From Xylogone sp. PMI_703 (taxonomy: Eukaryota; Ascomycota; Leotiomycetes): 64,000 nucleotides of DNA. The stretch lies in NCBI GenBank assembly GCA_021399445.1, contig JAJTUQ010000003.1, forward strand, positions 6,324,001 through 6,388,000, written 5' to 3'. The notes under the pieces are model-generated. The model searched no databases and was not told the origin of the DNA. It saw only the letters and a list, made by a program, of their open reading frames with translations. Made by a program: the position numbers and the translations under genes. Positions 42,950 through 54,800 of the stretch are shown here, in pieces (the stretch's first letter is position 1; each line of letters starts with the position of its first letter).

Positions 42950-45926
42950 TTACTCCATCCCTCTGAGAGAGGTCGCGAACTTGAAATCACAGACGCTCCC
43001 CAAATCAAATGCTCCAAGCTCCCTAAGGTCATACTGCTGTAGATTTTCCGTTGACTTTGACTTGGGATCAAAAACTAGCTCACATCTGTGTTGTCGCCTC
43101 TTGCGCCCCAACAGCCGTTTCAACCCACTTAATTGATCAACTTCAGTATCAATCTTAACTGCAAGTTTGAATATGTCCTTGTCCTTCCTCTTCAGTAGTA
43201 CCGCCGTTCGCATCGAAATCGGAACTCCTGTCTTCGTAGTTTTATTCTCTAGCAATGTCCAACTAGCGCAGTTCGGCGGCCCCCAATTCCTCCCTATCAA
43301 ATCAATACTCCCTATAACCATCGCATGGTCACTCCTATCCTTCCTAAAATTCTTTTCCCAACGAACTGTTCCTCCCGCCATTATCCCTTCAGCCGAAGCC
43401 GTCACACTATTCGCAAAACTTTGATTGTACTCCACCTCGTATAGCGCATACCGTCCATCAGGCGCGATATTAAATACCTCCGGCCCAACCTCACCAGAAT
43501 CCATTCCCATGAACTCCATCGATATATCTGTAGACATAACCCTTCGCCTCTGTGTTTGAGTATCGAACCGAAATTGCAACACGATTAGGGAGGCGAATAG
43601 ATCGCTGCCAGAAGAAAACCATCCGTGTACTATATCGACACAAGAACAATGGACATAGAAGCCCTTATTGTGCTCGGTATAACTCATTTCTTGAGAAGCT
43701 GCCAAGGGGTAGTTTTCCGTGCGGAAGGAACCGCCTTCATCGTCCGTTTCGGAGAGCCTCATGTTGAAGGAAGGGAGATCACTATCTTCAATTGCTGCTA
43801 ACTCGTCAGGGCTGGTAGGCGTCAGCACAGAAACATTAAAAATATAAGGTAGCCCTGATAACTTACAATCCGTTCCAGTAAGCCTCGTTCAACATGGAAC
43901 GCTTCCATTGCTCTACGTCGCAATTAGGAAGTATTCTTGCCGCTTCTATCTCTACAGAATGGGCACTCTCTAAATGCCGGAAATATGCATCATCGCCTTG
44001 AGGGCTCCGTAAGTTACAAAGGGTACATATCCATTCCTTTGGCTGTTGTTTCCCACTAGACCTGACGGTATTTTGCGTATCCTGGGATGAGTGAGAGGTT
44101 TGAGACGAAAACCTACCATCACTAGATCCATCTTTGAAGTAATCATTTTGAGAAAAATAATCATTGTCGAAATGGGTTGACGGTGATGACTCTTCTTCGC
44201 TTTCTGTTGATGGTTTCCGGTCAAAATCAGAAAGCTGCAGCGATAACTCACCCTTTAGTCTTGTGTTTTTGGGGAACTCAGCGATATCTAAAGCGAGCTC
44301 ATTGCCTTCAGGATCGTTAACTATAATGACTCCACGGCTTAGGTCGAATGTTGGGACCACACTTTCAGCCCACTCAGCAATATGGGAAATATTTTCGTTA
44401 CTTTTATCATCTTTGATAATGTTAACGGCACGACTCACATCGAATGTCCCAATCGATTTGCTTAGGCTAATAGTCGGATCCGTAGGCCACGGAAGGGAAC
44501 GGAGAGAAAAGTCATGCACGTGCTGCAAAACATGTTCGACCAAGTCTGGTGAGTCCTGAGGTCCTTCGGAATCACATAAATAACATTTTGTAATTCCCAT
44601 CACATTGATTTCTGCTGCCGATAACAAGTCTCCGATATCGTCAGAAATAATATCTAGATGTTCGGACATCAGATGACCTGTGATTCCAGAGAGCGACTCG
44701 AACATGGGAGGATCGTCTTCGCAGCAAGGACATTGCCATTGAGGCGGGTGTTCATTCAGGACATGATCCTTCCATTCATTCTGTGTTACGAAGATATTGT
44801 ACGGCGTTGGACAGTTCTCGAGGATGCAGGTGTATGGACATAGATCATTCGCCACATGTTTTCTGATCTCGTTAATATCCTGTTCAAATGGTGGAAGAAT
44901 TTCTTACCTCCATTGACTGTCTTCAAGTTCAGTGGCCGGAATAGCTTGACAGCAACAAGGGCATTTGATCAATTTCTGGTCTAGATTCGACGAAGTTTTT
45001 GCTTTGGGATATTTTGCGGCAGCCGTAATGGCCGTGATACGAGTGACTGTCGATCCGGGCCGGCGCTTATTCTGAAGTCCTCCCCATTTCGAATCTAGAC
45101 CAGAGGCGGATGTCGTGGGGATAGTCGGTGTATCTTTTCTAGGGCTGTTCGCCGCTTGTTTCTGTAGCATTGTTGCAGCTACCTTCTTGTCCTGCATTGG
45201 GCTCACTTCCTGCGCTGTGTGAACTGCTGCCATTGTGATGAACTTCTGCGGGATTATAGTATGGAAAGCCTTCATGGAAGGGTCTTTTAGTCCATGAGAG
45301 TGTCTCTGGGCTTCCATAAATCGATGTCTCCGTCTTAGGTTGGCCTCGACAAGGCGTTCCTGAATTGGTTGGAGCTTCATATTTGAGAAGTAATCGGCAC
45401 TGTGAACTCCATTACTTTCATCTTTCGGTCTACCCTCCTTGGTTGGCTTCGACGTGATGACACAGGCGAGATGCGCTCTAAGCTTGCGATACCTGTCCCG
45501 ATTCTGATCAAAGGAATCATCTGCTTTTCGGAGTCGAGATTTACGGCCACTTCGCCGAATTTCAACCCCTATCAGGGCGAGGCTGTCTACAGTCGAATCA
45601 ATATTAGTGATTATATCCCGAACATCAAACTTGTTATTGGCCGCGGCAAAACATTCCTTCAAAAATCCTTGCAGCATGGAAAGGAGCTCTCGGATGAAAT
45701 AAATGTCGTCTGGCCGGTGCTGGAATCTCGAATCCAGAGAAGCCTTTGCTTGGGCCGTGGCCCCGACACTGTCAGCCCAGAGCCTCAAATCTGCAAGTCT
45801 TGTCTGTATATGGGTCTTGTATTCGCCCTCTAGTTGTTGGATACATTGTTGGAACTCCTCGAGGCATGATCTTGTCACACCGGCAGTCGAGGCTTCTTTT
45901 GAAGTAAGATCCACGGCGGAAGTCAT
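42950..45926 (-). CDS. Multi-zinc-finger protein with beta-rich C-terminal domain
   Basis: Exons 45926-44908, 44862-43867 and 43811-42950 sum to 2877 nt (958 residues plus stop); both junctions keep frame (SQWR|KHVANDLC; YWNG|FPDELAA). The N-terminal 300 residues are helical and hydrophilic. Then come repeated C2H2-like units: KCPCCCQAI, LCPYTCILENC with downstream H..H, QWQCPCC with HLMSEHL, KCYLCDSEG with HVLQHVH, and WICTLCNLR with HLESAH. This layout matches the fungal 'oxidoreductase acuF-like C2H2 zinc-finger' group. The third exon forms a separate domain (VFNIAPDGRYALYEVEY, DLIGRNWGPPNCASWTLLEN, GVPISMRTAVLLKR) that I have seen as a C-terminal module in other fungal proteins but cannot name. 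It is divergent, 353 bp away, from the S8 protease gene. A role in the same pathway is conjecture. Confidence 0.8.
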
Positions 45927-46279
45927 GGTTGGTCACCCGAACCGGTAGAATTCAGGGCGTCAAGGGCCTGATACTGTACGTTTGAGTAGTTGGCCGCGTG
46001 GCGGTCGTTATCCTTTTGGATTTCAATTTACTCTTCACAAGCTGGAATCTCATAGAGGGGTTGGGGGCTGCATTCCCTGCAGCAAAAAGGCGAGCCTGAT
46101 TTCGAGGGCCACGTAAGGCCTTGGTCAACTTGTGAACGTTTGGAGGAGGCTGAATCCTCAGCTGAATCCCAGACCCCACCTCTCTGCCAACAACAAGATG
46201 CTCCGGCAGCCTGATCTCAAAGTCATCTCCGTTGTCGGTGACATTTTTGCTCTCTTCCTTGGATCTCTCTTATGTTATT
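45927..46279. promoter_or_regulatory. Divergent promoter, zinc-finger protein / S8 protease
   Basis: 353 bp between two divergent starts. Co-regulation of the two genes is possible. An overlapping short ORF (46132-46347) is out of frame with the protease and is not called. Confidence 0.45.
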
Positions 46280-49200
46280 ATGGGGCATTCGAAAATTCAT
46301 GTCTTCGCCTCGGAGGTGCTGGCTTCGGTGGCTGGGGATGCATCTGATGTTCTCATGCCCATCGCCATCAAGCACAGGAGCGGGTTAGCGGGCGAGATCG
46401 CCACTCGACTTCGATACATCCCAGAGTATTTGTCCGCGCAGGAGCTTTACCAACTTCCCCCCGACGCCCAAATCCTTTCTTTACAGGCTCTCCAAGATCT
46501 GGTAGAAATCTGCAATGTAGGCCACGTTCCCAAGCATTAGAACAGTGAACTGAAGTAGTGGTCTAATTAGTGGCCAACGCTTTCAACTCCCGGGAGTCGC
46601 CCCCCTTTGATGAAGAACCCTCAGGAGCTGCATGATGATCTGACTCAACTATTTAAGACCAAAAGTTCAAGAGATCGAGTACAGAAATCAATTACCGAGT
46701 TTTGCAAAAAACCACCTGATACTATCAAGCCTTTCCAATCGCGCTTTGCGCAGCTTTTCGAAAAGCTCAAGAATACGCGGGAACCGCAGGACGCCTCCAC
46801 TGATATCACTAATCATTCACACTCGAAGCCTCTTCCAAGGGATGTGTATCCTAATGAAGTTCACAGGATGCTCCTCGATGCACTCAAGAGCTATGGATCT
46901 TGTAAGCCGAAATTACATGTAACGCCGGTGCCCAAGGATCCGACGGAAAATGATTGGCATCTCACCAGGCTCTGCCTTAACTCTGGATTTCGATCCGGAA
47001 ACGAACTAGCCCTTTTCGACATCATAACAGCAACATCAGAGATGGCTTATTGGCAGGAAATGACCATCAGCGTTCCAATGTAAGTTACTGTTTCTTTTCG
47101 AAAGCTGTTCCTACCCGTCAGAAGTCGTGGTCATTGGGTATATGCATAGGAGAATCCAGATTCGTGGATGTTTCTCCAGGATGCCAAAAAGCCCCAGCAA
47201 ATAAAGGGGCTAGAAATAGTGGGACCCATTTCGACAATCCCTTGATACACTTTTGATGAGTCTCGGCGAATTTTAGCATCTTGTCACTGATACAAGCTTG
47301 ACACTTCCTCTGATATCTGAGAGTTTCAGGTGCCAGTGAAATGCCCACCGCCCGATATAATACCAATGACTCATCCAGAGGCCTATCCCTCCCGTCCATA
47401 CGACGGACTTGTTTTGTCCCTAAGAAACCCTGCCGGCGCTCAGCTGGTCAAAGCTAGCTAACAAAATATAGAAAAGATCCCGAACCCAAAGATGTACAGA
47501 AACTCCAGCAAGGCAATAGAATTACCTTTGACCCTTCTAAGTTGTCCTTAATGGAGTATGGTGATATTTGCATGCGGCTTGAAAATCCAAACTATGCAAA
47601 AATTTATCTGGGTAAGCTGAAATCTCATCCTTCCCGGATTTTGATGACTCCTCTCGAATTTGAATATTTCCCATTCGAATCTCACTGTCTGGTGCTTCAA
47701 CCAGAGAAACCTTCAAGACAGGTCTCTCAAATACTAGAAAATTGGCCACTAGTTCTAATAATAGCCCATGTTTTCTCCCCAAGTCAAGACCTAGAAGCTA
47801 TACGAGAATTTTCGCATAAGAAGCGAGGATTCTCAATACATGGGGGCAAACGCTAACTTCTGGGAAATTTCCTTTCATTTATTCCATACAAAGTACTGAC
47901 TGATCAAGCCAGATTTAGATGAAAACTGCCGTCTTTTCGAACGGCCGGAAGTTGGAGTCCTCCAGGATATTATATCAGGCCGTGACATTCAACTTTCGGA
48001 ATTATTGAAACTAACCAACCTCACAGTGGAGCATAAGGTCAAATTGTCCTATGCTATTGCTCGAGCCTTTTGGCAATTTTACAATTCGGAGCTGATGAAC
48101 GCCAGATGGACAAGCGAAGACATCTTATTCATCCCTCTCCAGAAAGACACCCCGTTAGAAGATATTCCGCTAAGAGCTTTCGTTTCGTTTCCTTTTGGTT
48201 CCCGATATAAAGAATCGCCAGCTGAGTTCTACAGCGAGGGCCAATATACCCACCGGTATCCACGAATATTCTACTTGGGGATTGTTCTTCTGGAAATTGG
48301 TCTTGGCCAGGCACTGGGACTGGAGCACAACCCAAAACTTAGCTTCCTTGGACACATAAACTTAGCCTATTCCACTGCTCGGAAGAAGCTCAAGGAATTA
48401 AAGAACGAGGAGTGGGATGGCTTTCAGTGGAAAGACTACTTTATCAAAGCCGTTGAGAATTGTTTGGAACCCGTTAACTTTAAACAGATCCCAAGGCGCA
48501 CAAAATCTCGACGCCAAGGTGATTCGAAAGATGCTAATAAAGATATAAAAGATTCATCGCTCTCAGAAAGGAGAGATGCTCTGTACCGAAATGTTGTCGC
48601 CCCCTTGTTTTGGTTAGCCAAGGTGGGATTCGAGGACTCGGAAGAAATACCAATGGTCCCAATTCGGGAGAGAATACCTCCTAAATCGACATTTATCGAT
48701 AATAAGGAGCTTCAGCACTCCTGGAATGAAATTCGCGAACACCCTTCATTCCTTTGTGGTAGTTCAAGTAGTACTGAGGGGTTCCTTAGTGATCTTCAGG
48801 TGATAGCGGGGCATATAACGCGCTGTCGACGACTGGCGAAGATCACGGAGCCAATTCGAGTCGCCATTCTAGATACCGGATGTAAAATAGACCTCCCATT
48901 TTTCAAAAATTCACAAAGGCTAAACCGGCTCAAAGGCTGGAAGGACTTCACTACAGCAGGATCGAAGAGTGAAATAGATGCTTTTGGGCATGGAACATTC
49001 ATGGCACGACTGCTTATGCATGTTGCGCCAATAGTGGACATTTACCTGATTCGCGTAGCAAAGAATACAGATGACCTAGAGAACAACGAAGAAAATATTG
49101 CCAAAGTATGTGCTACGTAGCGCTTCTTAACAATGTACTGACCACAAACCAGGCAATTGAGCACGCGGGACTAGATACAGGATGGAAAGTTGATGTTATT

Positions 49201-49806
49201 TCCATGTCCTTCGGATTCCCCAATCAGTCTGGGAAGAAGTATACTGTTATTTCAGATGCCATCGAAAAAACCACAAAAAATCGTGATGGTTCCGTGCTAT
49301 TTCTTGCCAGCGCTGGGAACTCATCGCAAAGAAGGAAAGATTTCCCAGCAAGTCACCGAAATGTCATACCCATTTATGCGGTCGACCCAAAAGGAGCTTT
49401 CTTACGGTCGAATCCAGCATATACTGGAAAGGGACCTGATAAACTTGGTACTTATGGAACAGATATTCCTCTATCTATCATCAGAGAAATCCAGGATTAC
49501 TTTCCCAATGCGGATCTGAGCGCGGGAACGTCCATTGCTACTGCTATTGCAGCTGGGATCGTCTCCATGACACTCTCGTATATTGCAGCACTGCCATCTC
49601 TACTCAATTTCCAACCTGGGAAGGAAGTGTGCGCTAAAATTTACACGAAGAAAGGGATGGAGGGAATGCTGCATGCCATGTCGCTAAACACTGACCATCA
49701 AGGGCAATTTATTAGCCCAATATGGTTCTGGGGAGAGAAAAAGAGAGATCTGGACATTTTTGTTTCTGTTTCCTCCGTGGCTGAGAAAATGGATAAGGAG
49801 GAATAA
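46280..49806 (+). CDS. Subtilisin-like S8 protease with N-terminal DUF7580-like region (HET-Q2-type)
   Basis: Five exons (46280-46516, 46571-47079, 47472-47611, 47913-49105, 49153-49806) sum to 2733 nt, 910 residues. The N-terminal 590 residues match the DUF7580-type helical region common in fungal NLR-like and incompatibility proteins: DIITATSEMAYWQEMTISV, YLDLDENCRLFER, RVKL-like SYAIARAFWQFYNSE, FYLGIVLLEIGLGQALG. The protease domain follows with catalytic Asp (VAILDTGC, codon 48872), His (FGHGTF, codon 48989), oxyanion Asn (SAGNSS, codon 49318) and Ser (SAGTSIATAI, codon 49531). There is no signal peptide, so it is probably cytosolic. It is tail-to-tail with a gasdermin-like gene, as het-Q2 is paired with het-Q1 in Podospora, where the protease cleaves the gasdermin. 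The start at 46280 is inferred. Confidence 0.88.
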
Positions 49807-50441
49807 AAGACATGAATACGCCCCTATGTTTTTGTATCACAATTAGCATTTTAATCTTAAACAATGCAAGAAATATATATCTCCATGTTTCCTCGGGGGA
49901 CTGACATTTTCCAAAGGTAGTACTGATCGAAAGTGCTGAGGCTTTAGACTTAATGCCGTGTCGTATGGCTAGGGAATCAGCTGTGAAATACGTTTAGCTC
50001 TTAGGAACGACCGAACATATGGCTTTGGATACAATAAGTAGCCATGAGGAGTTAAGTAAAAACACAGTAGATAACTGATTTAAAGCCGGAACCTCGATAT
50101 AAGAATAATACAAACAAAGGCACCTAGCCCATGTAAATCGAATTTACGCTCCCTTCTTTCCGCTACTGCGCCGGAATCTGACGCCCTTAAAGCTGCTTTT
50201 TGTTGCATGATTTTCGGTGTATCATAATGGGTTGGGAGGTTATACAATATAGGTGTGCATGCCCATGGTTGTTGAAGGGCAATGGAATCACAATTATATT
50301 AGGATCATAAGAGATAGTTGAATTGAACTACTAAACTAATCATTGAATTTCGAATAAGAGTAGCCATATACAAAGGAGCAGATTGTCTCTTTGAATACTC
50401 TCAATATATTGGCCTAGAAGGTCTGAGAATTTGTTTTTTCA
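49807..50441. other. Intergenic between convergent protease and gasdermin genes
   Basis: 635 bp, AT-rich, no ORF with support. Probably both 3' UTRs. Confidence 0.5.
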
Positions 50442-51281
50442 TCATTCCTTTAGCGGTATATAAACGCACAACTCGTCTTCTCCAATCTCTGTACTTTCGT
50501 ACTCCACCTCCTCCTCCAAGTCCTCGTCGATTTCATCTTTTGTCGCTTCGACAACGATCAATGGTTCTTCCTTTGTGCCCCCGGCACCAGTTAAGAACGC
50601 GCTCTTGTGGCTAAACAGCTCTGTCTCCACTCCTGCTCTACGAGTTCGAATGACGTTTAGTTGATATGCGAACACAATCCCCGGAGCCGTGTCGTACGAG
50701 TCGGTAACTTTCTTCTCGCCTTTGTGTTTCGCTGTTCCACCGACTTCGGCCGGCACCGTCCCTGTAGGCGGCCCGGACCCTTCGACTTCAACGGTGACAT
50801 TGGAGCTGTTTTCCTGTGTTACCGTAAATGATGAGGTGGCGATGCGCAGGCCCGAGACCATGTAAACGGGACGCTTGCCAAACATGCCAGAGTCGATCTG
50901 GGCACGCACCGCTGGGAGATTTGCAATTGCGGTCACAGTGTCTGGAAGGATTGGCTCTGAGAAACGCCGGATTTCATGATCCGTTTTACTGTAGTCGATG
51001 GTACTACTCTGCCCGATTTCATTGCTGGCTGATGTAGATGCGATGCTTTCGAACTTGAACCATATGCTAAGGCTGTCGGATCGCGACTTTGAGCGACTGT
51101 GGACATGGTTCGGCTCCACAAGGGTTGTAGGAGCTGGTAGCTTGATTTCACTTGCAGTGCCCGAGCCTACAACCGCGAGGACGGAGGTAGGCTTGGACCA
51201 GTGTGAGATCACCATGCCAAGGCGGAGCGGGCCATCAGTCGTGAAGGTGAAGTCGGGGGGGAGAAACCATGTTGCAGGCAT
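50442..51281 (-). CDS. Gasdermin-like cell-death effector (HET-Q1/RCD-1 type)
   Basis: Intronless, 279 residues from ATG 51281. The start MPATWFLPPDFTF is preferred over an in-frame ATG 25 codons upstream because it matches the usual start of fungal relatives. The pattern follows the gasdermin pore-forming domain: DGPLRLGMVISHWSKPTSVL near residues 16-35, a long amphipathic strand pair (LSIWFKFESIASTSAS), KRPVYMVSGLRIATSSFTVT at about 136-155 (compare LYVVTE in animal gasdermins) and TAPGIVFAYQLNVIR at about 198-212 (compare the IPKGTVLAY strand). After AFLTGAGG (about 228-235) comes an acidic tail of about 45 residues (DEIDEDLEEEVEYES), where fungal gasdermins carry their short inhibitory end. 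No signal peptide is present. Cleavage by the adjacent protease would be expected to release the pore-forming part. Identity rests on pattern recognition, not a search. Confidence 0.75.
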   Translation of the reverse strand: MPATWFLPPDFTFTTDGPLRLGMVISHWSKPTSVLAVVGSGTASEIKLPAPTTLVEPNHVHSRSKSRSDSLSIWFKFESIASTSASNEIGQSSTIDYSKTDHEIRRFSEPILPDTVTAIANLPAVRAQIDSGMFGKRPVYMVSGLRIATSSFTVTQENSSNVTVEVEGSGPPTGTVPAEVGGTAKHKGEKKVTDSYDTAPGIVFAYQLNVIRTRRAGVETELFSHKSAFLTGAGGTKEEPLIVVEATKDEIDEDLEEEVEYESTEIGEDELCVYIPLKE

Positions 51282-52085
51282 GATGAGGTCGTGTCCTTTT
51301 TCCAAGAGCTTGAAATGGATCAAGGTATGTTCTATTAGAAGGATTGAATTATCCACGATCGCAAGATTGAATATTTGATTATTCCATAAATCCTCCTCAG
51401 CCTTAGCCGCTAGAAATCGTGGCTATACCTGGTTGGGAGGACTTGGCAGCCAGCTGATGGTTCTCAATCGTCGGGTTGATTGGTGCCATCCTGCTCAGCC
51501 ATTGTCCCCGGGAGGTAGACAAGGCTGTAGTAGTAGCTACATATACAAACCGACCCTGTAATGGGGTTTATATATTTATATTTATAGCTATTTGCGTCCA
51601 GCGCATGGTTTATACCTTAATAAAAACATTATACTTTAGATACTTAAAACTTAAAAATATTATAATAAATTTTTTTATAATACTTTAAGTTTAAGTTTTA
51701 CGGTTTAAGTCTTTAAAGTCAAGGGGTTTTAGTTATTATTTTATATAACTTTAAAAACTCTTTAAGAGAAACTTTAATAACTTCAAGTTGAAGATCTTTA
51801 AGGGGTTGACTACCTTATAACTCTTAAGGCTAAAAACATAAATCAATATATTCTCAGCTAGAGTATGGTTACCATTACTCAATAGTGTCTAATTATAACT
51901 ATTTAGGTTCCTGATTTGTCTACAGGGAGGAAAGGCTGACCGAAGGAATCACCAAATTTATGCTCTCGAGTCCGCAGTTGGAATGCTGGGGATTTCTTGT
52001 GGATACTGCCTAAACAAAGAAAGGCCCCTTTAATATACGTAACTTTGTGTGTTCAGAAAAGCTCAGAATTTGTGCGAAAGGTGGA
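51282..52085. other. Intergenic with strongly AT-rich relic
   Basis: Upstream side of the gasdermin gene. Positions 51600-51850 are extremely AT-rich with degenerate ACTTTAAA/TTTAAGT words and an imperfect hairpin near 51640-51700, typical of a RIP-degraded repeat. Confidence 0.55.
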
Positions 52086-54800
52086 TTAATATTGTGGTAA
52101 AGTATCACGCAGCCTTAATATAACCTTCACAAAACTTTCAGCAACTCCCCATACTGGTCGACGCCTTAGAATCTCAACTGTTTGTTCTAGGCTTTGGCGC
52201 CGCCCATCATCACAGCATAGCGATGATATACCCTGCAAGCTTACTTTCTGAGTTTGTCCGGTTTTAAGCCATGTCACCAGTTTAAACGATTCTTCATCAT
52301 CTTCACAGGTGCTGAGATGGTCGAGCTTTACAGCAATAAACTTCTCTGTGGAAGATATACATTTTGGTAGGAGTTTAGCTAGATAGAACAAGACGGTCCC
52401 TGCATGAAAGATGAGAAATGGTTCGATTGGTGAGTTACTTGGATAGGTCCTCGCTAGTGAGAGAATCTGCGCGCTGTGGTAGGCTGCCTCCCTTACGCTC
52501 TCAGGCTTTGCAGCGGCCCACTCGTTCAGCTGAGTGAGTGCTAAGGTAGCTCTATTGCCGTCACGGAGGAGGGGGTAGAGCCAATTCATCAATCCACCAG
52601 CTCCGTAAAGGTGAGCAACATGAACTACTTGTTGGGTGTGTATAGCTCTAGCCAATTCTACTGTTGTTAAGCTGGCACTCAGTATCCGTGATGACTGCGA
52701 GAAGAGATCAACTGCGGCTAGGAGTCGTGGTGTGCTATTCTCAGGCCTTTCTCGCATGAGGTCGCTGATAGGAGATGACATCATCTCTTTCAGAGTCCAG
52801 ATCATCCTAACTAATGTTAAGATAACTATGTATCGGTGTTCTTCCTCCTTGACCTTCTCCGTTGGATCTGGTGTATTGTTGAAGAGTGTCCGCATAGCCC
52901 ACCTAAAGCTTTGGGATTTGGGAATCTCCGAAGGCGATGGTAACATAGACAACCAGCAATGAGCAGATTCAGCATTCCAAAATTGCGATGGACATGGAAG
53001 ATCTAGATGCATATCTCCTATGCTGAGGAATGGTCGATTATTATGGAGATATGCCACCGAGGCGTCATATTTCTAGGTATTGAGGTGTTAGCGGACGAGT
53101 CATTATAGTGGAATAAAGAGATCAATACATAGACAGCCCAGCCTAGGCGGCATAGTTGTTCTTGCCGAATCCAATTCTTCCATCTTTGTTCAACTGACGT
53201 GTCGGACAACGAGTCTGATTTTGCCTCCGGCCGAGGACGGAAGAGATTTATGCACTTTGCATGGTGTACTAGATTGTTGCGAAAGGACTCACTTAGTTCG
53301 AATAATCGTTTATTGCCGCTACAGTAACCGTGTATGCCTTGCAGTAGCTGGGTCGTTAGGTATGGCTCTGTTCTTACATATCGAGGATCATATTCGGCCT
53401 GAACGGTAAATGCGATTAGCATTAAACTTTACACATGGAAGTAATGTACTTTACCAGAAATAGAAGTAGTCGGCGGTTAAGTTCAGATAGTGTATTCGAA
53501 AATGTTTTTGCCTCTGGCAAGTGAGTATAAAGAACACCAATACAAGCAACGGCAAGGGTAACAGTGAGATCTCTGGCTGGATCAAAAGTCGGTTGATGGA
53601 TGATTGGCCAAGTCTACGGATGATTAATAAGCCAATGAGCAAGAAAATCAGAGAACTTACTTGTTGAAAGTGAGCAAAATAACGATCAATACAGTGTTCG
53701 AGCTTTTCCTTCGATGGAAAGTGCTTCAAGTTGATAGGTTGCCATGGGCTTTGCTGACTTGGCATTTTAATATACTGTATTAGCGTGTCAACAGTACATG
53801 GTCGCAAAGCCCAGGTCGAGAAGAAGCGTGAGAAGAATTGGCCATCATCATTACTGTCCCCAGCACCAAGATCCGGCAGCTCTAATGGGCGATGCTGATA
53901 TTCAGCGTGCCATTCCATTGGCCATGGGTCATCAGGACTGCAGCTATCCTCCGAAAGCGGCATAGTTGGGAGCTCCAAGATGGTCGAGTTTCTACGTGGT
54001 GGTGATTTAGTATCATCATATGAGTACGTTTCTTGTGGACTTTGATCTATTAAATGCTGATGGGAATCTTCATCATCTAGGATTATATCATTTGGGAGAT
54101 ACAAATCTGTAAGGTCCACCACATCGTCACCAGGTACCGGATCAAAAAGCCAATCGAGATTGGAATTGAAGTCAGTAGCACCCAACAAATTGACAAATTC
54201 ATTTTCGAATATTCCAGATACACCCACGGTTGGTCCAATGGAAGGGAGAATATTTTCACTCATAGGTGATGTATGGATGTCATCAGTTGTTTCTATATTA
54301 ACATCTGTAGATGAGAGGGGGTCAGTAGGCTGACTCGTGCTCGGGCTCGAGTGCGGTAATGTCGGAAACGAAGTTCTTGCAATAGTGTCGTCGTGTAAAT
54401 TTCTAGGTAGGACTTTGCAGTTGGATCCATAGACACAATGTATCCCCCGTCGTAAACAAGACGTACACGAGGGTCGCTGACCTGTGCATTTGATCTTAGA
54501 TCTTGGGCTTAGTTAGTGATATACACTTAAGGATAACTGGGAGAGTGGACTATCCCACTGGGAACAACTTATACACGCCGTCCTCTTTCGTCTTTTTAAA
54601 CTTCGATGTTCCTCATGGACACGCATGTGGCGAAGCATGCTATCACTATAGAGAAGTTCCCAATCAGAAGAAATATTCATGGATCTTGGGGAGCACACTT
54701 ACGAACGACCAAAGGAACGTAAGCATTTCGGGCAAACATGTCCATTGGAATGCTGTTGTAGTTGTAGCTGTAAATCTACAGGCTGAGACATGGAGCTCAT
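52086..54800 (-). CDS. Dual C2H2 + Zn2Cys6 transcription factor
   Basis: The start at 54800 opens MSSMSQPVDLQ. A C2H2 finger is completed across intron 1: CPKCLRSFGRS|DSMLRHMRVH (C-X2-C-X12-H-X3-H). A basic linker (LKRRKRTA) leads to a Zn2Cys6 cluster completed across intron 2: ACISCSQ|SKIKCTGQRPSCTSC and ending RGIHC (CX2CX6CX6CX2CX6C). A Ser/Thr/Pro-rich and acidic region follows, then the fungal_trans domain in the 3' exons (for example KHFPSKEKLEHCIDRYFAHF, later GGLMNWLYPLLRDGN). The tandem of both finger types is a recognised fungal TF subclass, often inside metabolic clusters. It probably controls the EthD-to-monooxygenase genes to its right; that is inferred from position. Confidence 0.88.

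Noticed and set aside
46132..46347. ORF overlapping the protease 5' region
   Set aside because: It is out of frame with the conserved N-terminal reading that starts at 46280 and splices in frame to the next exon.
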